Made by a program: the position numbers and the translations under genes. From assembly GCA_947561395.2 (NCBI GenBank), contig OX387184.1:21167687-21231686 (forward strand): 64,000 nt of DNA, read 5' to 3'. This DNA comes from Buxus sempervirens (lineage: Eukaryota > Streptophyta > Magnoliopsida > Buxales > Buxaceae). The notes under the pieces are model-generated. The model searched no databases, was not told the DNA's origin, and worked only from the letters and a program-made list of their open reading frames with translations. This document shows, in pieces, positions 57,094-64,000 of the stretch (the first letter of the stretch is position 1; every line of letters begins with the position of its first letter).

Positions 57094-58394
57094 TTTTTTT
57101 TTTTTTGATAAGTGATGAAATTTCATTAAAAAGAGGGGAGAAGAAAGTACATAGATAAAGAAAATAAGCCAAAAGAAAGCCTAAACTGAGGACAACAATG
57201 CTCCAGTCCAAGCACCAACACAGACACAAACACACTCTAAGTATCCATACAGGAAGAGAGGTCGCCAAAAACTAGAGAGGTGCAAGATGCCCCAATCTTA
57301 GCTAGACTATCTGCAACGTCATTAGCTGCCCTTAATACGTGTTTGAATGAGACGTTCAAACACCGTACCAAGAAACAAGCAAGTCTAATCTGATCCAAGT
57401 ATCTCCACGGTCCCGAACTCTCTCTAGTCATCCATCCCACTACGTTGGCAGCATCCCCTTCAATGACCACGTCCCGTAAACCCATGGTATGAATGTAACG
57501 AATGCCTGTAATAAGTGCAAGTAACTCCGCCCTCGTGGAATCCGCTATTCCAATAGGTCCACGGTAAGCCGCAATGACATTACCATGATAATCCCTGAAA
57601 ACCCCTCCAACACCTGCTGCTCCGGGATTGCCCAATGAACACCCATCAAAATTTAACTTGATACTCCCTTCTGAAGGAGGAATCCAAGCACAATGAGGTC
57701 GTACCACAAATGGTGAAGAAAAACACATTGTAGCCCAACTCCTCACAATATCAATACCAAAAAAGCCTTGAAATTGTGGGTATCTAGAAGTCCAGAACCC
57801 AACTGAAATCCTGATAGCTTCAATCACCGAGTTTAAAGAGGATTTCTTATCTTCAAATATTCTACTATTTCTCTCCTTCCATATAAACCAAAATACTGCA
57901 TGAAACAACATTTTGTACAGGATTTTACCCCTTTTCCCGATACCTGGGAATCTCCATTGATTGATCAAATCAATAGCCTTCTTTGGAGTAGCCCAACTAA
58001 CTCCAATGTCCCTGATAAAACAACACCATATCGCTCTAGCAAAGGGGCAGTGAATAAATAGATGATCTATAGACTCTCCCTGCCTCATACATAAGATACA
58101 AACATTAGGTGATAAAGATACCCATTTCCGTCTATTTTGGAGGTGGTCAGCAGTATTTATTTTATATATAAGAGTGGTCCACACAAAAGCTTTGATCTTA
58201 GGCGGAATAAGAGGCTTCCAAAGAGGGGAGGAAGGGAACGAGCAAGGAGATAATGGGGCATTGTTCCTACACAAGTGAAAGAAGGACCTACAGGAGAAAG
58301 AACCTGAAGCCTCAGGACACCAAATATGAGAATCCTGGACACCCAAATCAATAGTAACATCCTTGAGGGATTCCAACAGCAAAAGGGAGTATCA
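57094..58394 (-). mobile_element. 5'-truncated L1-type LINE nested in the copia pol
   Basis: The element reads on the minus strand and ends in a T-run at 57093-57106 (poly-A on its own strand). AAATGGATGT flanks it at 57084-57093 and 58395-58404, its target duplication, so it inserted into the copia element after that element was in place. It contains one long open frame (58382-57237) for the zinc-binding and RNase H part of ORF2. The endonuclease and reverse transcriptase are absent because of 5' truncation. Confidence 0.93.
57237..58382 (-). CDS. LINE ORF2 C-terminal fragment: zf-RVT plus RNase H-like domain
   Basis: An uninterrupted frame of 381 codons. The first half has the plant LINE zinc-binding segment (WTTLIYKINTADHLQNRR, CILCMRQGESIDHLFIHC, then WFIWKERNSRIFED). 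The second half is an RNase H (RVT_3-type) domain starting KLNFDGCSLGNPGAAGVGG with later motifs STRAELLALITGI and VIEGDAANVV, and DVADSLAK near the end. The first ATG lies only 12 bp inside the LINE's truncated end, so this is the tail of a longer ORF2 and not an independent gene. It is surprisingly intact, consistent with a recent insertion. Without the polymerase domain it cannot mobilise itself. Confidence 0.85.
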   Translation of the reverse strand: MLLESLKDVTIDLGVQDSHIWCPEASGSFSCRSFFHLCRNNAPLSPCSFPSSPLWKPLIPPKIKAFVWTTLIYKINTADHLQNRRKWVSLSPNVCILCMRQGESIDHLFIHCPFARAIWCCFIRDIGVSWATPKKAIDLINQWRFPGIGKRGKILYKMLFHAVFWFIWKERNSRIFEDKKSSLNSVIEAIRISVGFWTSRYPQFQGFFGIDIVRSWATMCFSSPFVVRPHCAWIPPSEGSIKLNFDGCSLGNPGAAGVGGVFRDYHGNVIAAYRGPIGIADSTRAELLALITGIRYIHTMGLRDVVIEGDAANVVGWMTRESSGPWRYLDQIRLACFLVRCLNVSFKHVLRAANDVADSLAKIGASCTSLVFGDLSSCMDT

Positions 58395-59612
58395 AAATGG
58401 ATGTCACTAGTGCCTTTATACATGGTGATTTGGCTGAAGAGGTGTTTATGAATCCTCCACCGGGTCTTTGTCGACAGGGGGAGCAACTTGTATGTCGACT
58501 GCATAAGTCCCTTTATGGACTTAAACAAGCACCCAGAAATTGGTTTGCAAAATTTTCAGAAGCAATCAAAAGGGCTGGCTTTACACAATCTCATTCTGAT
58601 CACTCACTATTTGTGTGCGTAAGACGTTCATCCTTCACTGCGGTTCTCATTTATGTGGATGATATGATCATCACAGGAAATGATGCTAAGGCCATTCATG
58701 ATCTCAAACGTTTTCTTCATCAACAGTTTCACATCAAGGATCTTGGTTATCTAACTTATTTTCTCGGTTTAGAAGTTGCCAGATCCAAAGCTGGCATTGT
58801 CATATCACAACAGAAATATACATTGGAAATTCTTGACGATGTAGGATTTCTTGGAGTGCAACCAGTTGATTTTCCAATGGAACAAAATGTGAAGCTTACA
58901 AATGATGAAGGTGATCTCTTACTTAATCCATCTCGCTACAGAAGATTAGTAGGTCGACTAATCTATCTCACAATTACTAGACCAGATATCACTTAATCAG
59001 TGAACATTCTAAGTCAATTCATGCATGCTCCAAGGAAACCTCATTGGGAAGCTGCTCTCCGCATTGTGAGATATTTGAAAAATTGTCCAAGACTTGGATT
59101 ATTATTTTCTTCCCATAGCACCTTAGCACTAAAGGCATATTGTGATGCTAACTAGGCCAATTGTCCTATGACAAGAAGATCGACTTCTGGTTATTGTGTA
59201 TTTCTTGAAGATTCTTTAATTTCTTGGAAGACATAGAAACAAAAAACTATTTCCCAGTCTTCATCAGAAGCCGAATACAGATCTATGGTAGCTGCAACCT
59301 GTAAGCTGACTTGGCTCAGATACTTATTCAATGACTTACAAGTTTCTTTGGGCCCTGTCAAATTATTTTGTGACAATCAAGCCGCCCTTCACATTGCTGC
59401 AAATCCAATATATCATGAACGCACTAAGCATATTGAACTTAACTGTCATGTGGCAAGAGAAAAGATTCAGGACAGAGAAATCATTACCAAGTTTGTTCCA
59501 TCATCTCTTCAGCTAGCTGATATCTTCACAAAAGCCTTAGGTGGAAATCTTTTCAAGAATTTGATGAGCAAGTTGAACACTCTTGACATTCATGCTCCAA
59601 CTTGAGGGGGAG

Positions 59613-59849
59613 TGCTAAGATTTGATTTGTGATCTGTATATTCCGTGATTGAAGGAATCACTATTGTTTCCTTGTACATTGTTGCCATATTTATCCCTTA
59701 GAATGTGGATCTAGAATTCCACATTTAGATTGTATAGCTTCTATTTAATGATTTAATGATGTACATGTCTTTGTAAAGAAAGTAATATACAGAGAATTTC
59801 TCTCATACGATTCTGTTATTCTGTTCATCTTCTTTTATACTACTTTTCA
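59613..59849 (+). repeat. 3' LTR of the copia fossil
   Basis: 237 bp beginning TGCTAAGATTTG and ending ACTTTTCA. It carries a short extra repeat of TGATTTAA relative to the 5' LTR. Confidence 0.92.
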
Positions 59850-59898
59850 TAGAGAGAGAAAACATTCTAGAAAGAGAATCTTACAGAGAGAAATTCTC

Positions 59899-60581
59899 TG
59901 AAGGAGTTTCAAAATAGAGGACACTGTTGGCTAGATCTTGACTTAACGAGTTGAAGATCCAGGAGAGAACCATATCGTTGCAGCGCTGCCATGCTTGATG
60001 TTTGGGATCACTTTCGCTTGGCGTGGATATGGTTCCTTTGAGGAATCCTAACTTGTTCTTAGCACTGAGACTTACTAGCATAGATATTCTCCACATAGCA
60101 TAATTTGTTCCATCTAGAACCTTTGGAACAAGAATCATGCCAGGATGATTAGAGGCATGAAGAAATAAGGGATCAGATGGATCCATAAGAGGAACGATCA
60201 TGGTGTGATCAGCAGATTTTTGAATATCTTGATCGCCACCGGAATTTGTATTTGGATTGTTGAGAGCTTCTGCAAGATCTCGAGTTGCCATGATGATGAG
60301 TCAAAGAGTGCAGAAGCTTTGCAAAGATGAGCAGATCAATGCTTTGATACCATGAAAAGTAGTATAGAAGAAGATGAACAGAATAACAGAATCGTATGAG
60401 AGAAATTCTCTGTATATTACTTTCTTTACAAAGACATGTAAATCATTAAATAGAAGCTATACAATCTATAAATGGAATTCTAGATCCACATTCTAAGGGA
60501 TAGATATGGCAACAATATACAAGGAAACAATAGTGATTCCTTCAATCACGAAATATACAGATCACAAATCAAATCTTAACA
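59899..60581 (-). mobile_element. Second, partial copia copy in inverted orientation (5' LTR plus gag start)
   Basis: On the minus strand this has the LTR (60581-60353), the primer-binding site and the first part of gag from 60291, nearly identical to the left end of the main element. It is a fossil fragment that ends within gag. It forms the inner part of the right inverted-repeat arm. Confidence 0.9.
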
Positions 60582-61233
60582 CTATAAAATTCTCTAGAGA
60601 ATTTTCACTCTAGAAAAGATTTTTTTACTAGTTTTCACTCTATATCTCTCTCAGTAAGATTTTATCTCTCTAGGATTCTCTTTCTAAAATTCTCTCTTCA
60701 GAGAATTTTCACTCTAGAATTTTCTCCAGATATTCGTTCTTTAAAGCAATTTCTTCTTTCTATAGTTATTTGTTTTCTCTCTCTAGAACCCCTCTCTTTC
60801 AAGAGTTTCTCTCTCTCTAGACTTTCTTTTAAGTCATTCCTTTCTCTAAAATTCTCTCTTTAGAGAATTTTCTCTCTATAATTCTCTTTCTAGAAAATTT
60901 TCTTTGGATTCTCTTTTTAGAGTATTATCTCTCTTTAAAATTCTCTTTAGAATTTTCACTGTAGAATTTTCTATAGATTTTATTTCTCTAAAGCATTCTC
61001 TTGTTTCTATAGTTCTCTATTTTCTCTCTATAGATCATTTTCCTTCTCTTTCTAGAGTTTTCTCTCTCTAGAACCTTCTCTCTAGATCTTCTCTTTAAAG
61101 TATTGCTCACTCTAAAATTCTCTCTAGAACCTTATTTTTCTCTATCTAGCTAGAGTCCCCCTCTCTAGAGTTTTCTTTCAAGGTTTTCTGACTCTAGAGC
61201 ATTCAACTCTCTTTCTAGAGTTTTCTCTCTCTA
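60582..61233. repeat. GAGA-rich degenerate array, right (inverted) copy
   Basis: The inverted counterpart of 52884-53551, reading CTCTCTCTAGA-type words on the plus strand. Confidence 0.88.
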
Positions 61234-61521
61234 AATTTAAACATTAAATTATACTTTGATCAACCACATTTCTTATGTTACGGAAAAAAATGAAAATGAG
61301 CCCTCGTGCAAAAAATCAATGATAATAAAATTCTTATGTTTAATGAGAATTGTAAAAAACACCTCATAGGTATAAATTGTAATTCTCATGAACCATGAGA
61401 ATTGGGTGTCTTTTTTTTCCCACGTGAATTTTAATTCTCACGAGAATTGGTCAACCAAACACAAAAATTGAAATTCTTAACTGCGAATTCCAATTCTTGC
61501 CCTCCAATTCTCATGATCCAA

Positions 61522-62690
61522 ACGTACCCTAAGTGAAATCCTCTATTAACGTACAACATCCTCTTAATTGGTCCCTTGAATTTGAAAAGAAAAATAATTT
61601 ATTTCTTAAGAAAATTATTTTTAAAATATAACAAGCCGTCATAGGCCCAGTGTATTTGTGGTCACACAATCTTTGGTATAGAGAATGTCTGCCCGAATAT
61701 CACATTCATTATAGTGTATATATATTCGTGTCTATTTGTTCATAATTATTTATTTGAAAATAAATTTATAAACCTCTTTACATATTAATAGATTTATACT
61801 TTATAGTTCATTATATAACTACAAATGCAATGATCATATAAATAAATATTTTATAGTACATGAACTCAACTTTAACCACTTCGGGCTTTTTGGGTTTTAT
61901 AAGATTAATTGAATCTAACTCAAACTCAACTTTGGGTTATGAAGTACAATCAAACCCAAACCTAAACTCAACGCTCATTTAAGCTCTTATTTTGATTAGC
62001 TTGGGCGGTCCAATATTTTACGACTCTACTCTTACCTCTCACTGTATTGCTTACTGCCTCTGCGGTGTCTCTTTAGAAACCGTTTTAATGACTTCTCTCT
62101 TTCCCTCCCAAATATTTCTTAAATTGCATTCTACTCGCATTCCTTATAACAGTGATCGACGACGTTAGGGTTTTTGTAAGTTTAGCTTCCCAGAGGGCTC
62201 AGCCTGTGGAGCTTCGTCACCTTGATCACGAGGGCCGATAAAAAAAAGTAAGAGCTTCGCTCCAAATTAAGCCCTAATAACGGTCACAGGTTGATTGCAG
62301 AATATCTCTGCTCGTTTATTCTCTCCTTCTGTGTGCAACCTTTTTTTCCCCTTATGTTTGGACCTTTCAAAGATCGTTTATTTTTTCGTTTTTCTCATTC
62401 CTGTTTCTTTGTTGTCGATTGAAATCGGAAAAAAAAATAATAAAAAAATAGAGCTGAACTGCCTTCTGTATGAATATTAATCTCCATTGATGTCTTTCTT
62501 ACCAACATTGCTTGTAAGCTTTTGCTCAAGATGCCGTAGAATTTTCTTTTGGTTTGCCTGCTATTTGTCTCTCTGACGACTTTTATAGTGCTTCTTCTTC
62601 CTTTTGTTTATCCTTTTGGGTTGAATCAAAAGAATTCGTGTAGGAAACTTTGCTTTTTCAAGGCTTGTCCAAATCGTTTGATGTGCTAGC
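61522..62690 (+). promoter_or_regulatory. Upstream region and leader of the right-hand gene
   Basis: AT-rich up to about 62030, then a pyrimidine-rich promoter-like stretch with CTCTCTTTCCCTCCC near 62095. TAGGGTTTTT at 62166-62175 is a telo-box-like word common in plant leaders. It is followed by a good donor (GTAAGT at 62176), so a 5' UTR intron is possible, with acceptor candidates near 62299 or 62643. None of this is proven. Confidence 0.4.
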
Positions 62691-63785
62691 ATGAGGCCCC
62701 TCTTGGAGAACAAAGAGAATTTGGGGGTTAAGCGTAAACGGGAATTGACTGACTATGGGAATGATATGGACACTGTGAGATGTTGTAAGAGAGGATGCTT
62801 ATGTTCTAGCAATTCTGAGCTCAAGTATTGCACGTGCGATGAGCAGGAAGTCTTGTATAATGTTAAAATTGGAGAAGTTATGGCAGATATTGATTTCATG
62901 GACTATCTTAAAGCTAATTGTGGAGTAGAGAACTTGGATGATGATTCTTTGGAAGATGAAATGGATCCTGATTACAAAATGTTCTTGGAACATTCAAGAG
63001 AAGATGGGACATCGTATATTTTTGAGATGGCAAGAGAGGATGGAATTTCGGTGTTTATAAAGTATGAAGAAGAGAATGAGTCATTTGACAAGGTCATGGA
63101 AGAATGTCCTAGGAATTCAGGTAGTATTTCAAGCAGGCCAAGAAGAAGTGCTAGGATTAATAAGGATTTGAAATCAGACTTCATGGGTCCTTCCTCATTT
63201 GACGAGCATAAAAAAATAACAGAGGAGCTAGATGAAAGCTACTGTTTATTCATGTCTTCTATTAAAGTACATGGTGTTTCTATTGTTTTGGAAACCGAAG
63301 ACGGTGTGTGTGTGAGATATGAAGATGAAGATGAAGGTTCAACTGATCCAGAGGTACTACCTGCAGAGATTACTCTAGATGGCGATGAAAGAGAGTCAAC
63401 TCCATCCAATTCTTCAAACGATTCATCTGTACGTAAATGGTGCTGCAAGGCCACTGATATGTCTAATTATGTTTTATATTGCTATGCAAATTCTGATTTC
63501 CTATTGGTATTAACTCTTGTTTAGTGCTTGTCAAATGTTTTGCAAATTTTAAGAGGGATGAAGATGGTTGGAGTCATATTGCAAGTCCAGATGGTAGCAA
63601 ACCTTGTCAATTTAGGGAAAAGCTATTTTCTGTTCTTAGAATGCCATTTGACAAGAAGGAATATGACAAACTATGGAAACTAGCAGTTGATCGAAAGCCA
63701 TTGCAAAGGCATAGAGAGTTGCGTGGGCGGCTAGTACCATATGCAACAGCAGAAAAGAGTTTTTCGTATCTTGATTACCATGATG
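62691..63785 (+). CDS. Unrecognised acidic plant protein, first two exons (3' end off window)
   Basis: Exon 1 runs 62691-63432 and exon 2 63525-63785, joined in phase across a 92-bp GT-AG intron; the donor after GTAC is the only one nearby that keeps exon 2 open. A further donor at 63786 shows that the gene continues. The 334 residues seen begin MRPLLENKENLGVKRKREL, with a basic KRKR that could be a nuclear signal, a Cys-rich stretch (CCKRGCLCSSNSELKYCTC), and much Asp/Glu. Two similar modules follow: one with DYKMFLEHSREDGTSYIFEM ending VFIKYEEENE, and one with YCLFMSSIKVHGVSIVLET ending VCVRYEDEDE. Between them is RPRRSARINK. Exon 2 has PCQFREKLFSVLRMPFDKKE. I do not recognise the family and assign no function. 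Confidence 0.75.
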
Positions 63786-64000
63786 GTTAGTAGGATATTT
63801 CACATTCATTTATTTTTCTTTCATCTATTGAAGTACTGAAATATGCCATTATGATGAGATATCACTATTAAATATTTCTTTCAACAATTCCCATGATGTA
63901 ACTATTGCTATTCTTGAGAACATTGGTTCTACAAAGAGTTGAATGCATAAGTGGAATGATTCTGTTCATCTAATATATGTAGGGTAATGATCCTTGAACG
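63786..64000 (+). other. Intron start of the right-hand gene
   Basis: Begins with donor GTTAGT. AT-rich, with no exon seen before the window ends. Confidence 0.6.

Larger units (their letters stand above)
53552..59849 (+). mobile_element. Ty1/copia LTR retrotransposon fossil with a nested LINE
   Basis: LTRs are at 53552-53780 and 59613-59849. The primer-binding site TGGTATCAAAGC follows the 5' LTR directly and a purine tract (GAGGGGGA) precedes the 3' LTR. Parts in copia order: gag from 53842, CCHC knuckle near 54740 (CTYCNGTTHTVEWC), protease near 55055 (WIIDSGATNH), GAG-pre-integrase near 55440 (WHQRLGHPSKA), integrase to about 56060 (QQNGVVERKH), reverse transcriptase from about 56850 (KARLVAKGFNQ; YVDDMIITGND near 58650) and RNase H near 59370 (CDNQAALHIA). 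It is broken, with several interruptions besides the LINE at 57094-58394. Subtracting the LINE leaves about 5 kb, normal for the family. The LTRs differ at about 4% by eye plus one small indel, suggesting an insertion on the order of 1-3 million years ago under usual plant rates. Confidence 0.93.
59899..61521 (-). repeat. Right arm of the long inverted repeat
   Basis: About 1.62 kb, the reverse complement of 52596-54234. Its outer end has GGGTACGTTTGG next to the shared GGATCATGAGAATTGG, which looks like a MITE terminus that the left arm lacks. A 49-bp strip of GAGA-type array (59850-59898) separates it from the 3' LTR. Confidence 0.9.

Noticed and set aside
58157-58528. 123-codon minus-strand frame
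   Set aside because: It runs across the LINE/copia junction and mixes an antisense frame with LINE sequence.
52596-61521. Large DNA transposon with long terminal inverted repeats
   Set aside because: The arms contain a copia LTR and gag start, the outer ends show no target duplication, and no transposase is seen. An inverted duplication explains it better.

Overview
This window is AT-rich nuclear DNA of a flowering plant, most likely a non-grass woody or basal-eudicot/magnoliid-type genome. The evidence is spliced GT-AG genes with long transposon-filled introns, plant-type protein families, an Au-like tRNA-derived SINE, hAT-like MITEs, L1-type LINEs and Ty1/copia and Ty3/gypsy fossils. The species cannot be named from the sequence alone.

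Layout. (1) 862-7949, + strand: the last four exons of an organelle-type MnmG/GidA tRNA wobble-uridine modification enzyme; its last intron (5.6 kb) carries a short Ty3/gypsy fossil. (2) 10072-29155, - strand: a complete 17-exon gene for UDP-sugar pyrophosphorylase (USP, 617 aa), convergent with MnmG. Its introns hold MITEs, microsatellites, a minisatellite, two SINE copies and a 3.6 kb LINE. (3) 29156-32429: a 3.3 kb head-to-head intergenic region with two Helitron-like copies, a diverged direct-repeat pair and E2F-type sites. (4) 32430-50144, + strand: a complete 21-exon SNF2-family ATPase, the CHR24 / ERCC6L (PICH)-like chromatin remodeler (1001 aa). (5) 50145-61521: a transposon block with a long (AT)n tract, a hAT MITE with an exact 8-bp target duplication, and a Ty1/copia fossil with a LINE nested in its pol. 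The left end of this copia element is repeated in inverted orientation on its right side, together with a GAGA-rich array (arms about 1.63 kb). (6) 62691 to the right edge, + strand: the first two exons of an acidic plant protein that I do not recognise, with two internal repeat modules.

The host genes are unrelated housekeeping functions (organellar tRNA modification, nucleotide-sugar metabolism, chromatin remodelling) and do not form a pathway. Exon boundaries were set by hand from GT/AG sites and codon phase. In USP and CHR24 every junction keeps the reading frame and the joined length fits the family. I found no evidence of a new biological system. The most unusual structure is the copia-centred inverted repeat; the SINE/LINE nest in the USP intron and the canonical E2F site before CHR24 are the next most useful leads.
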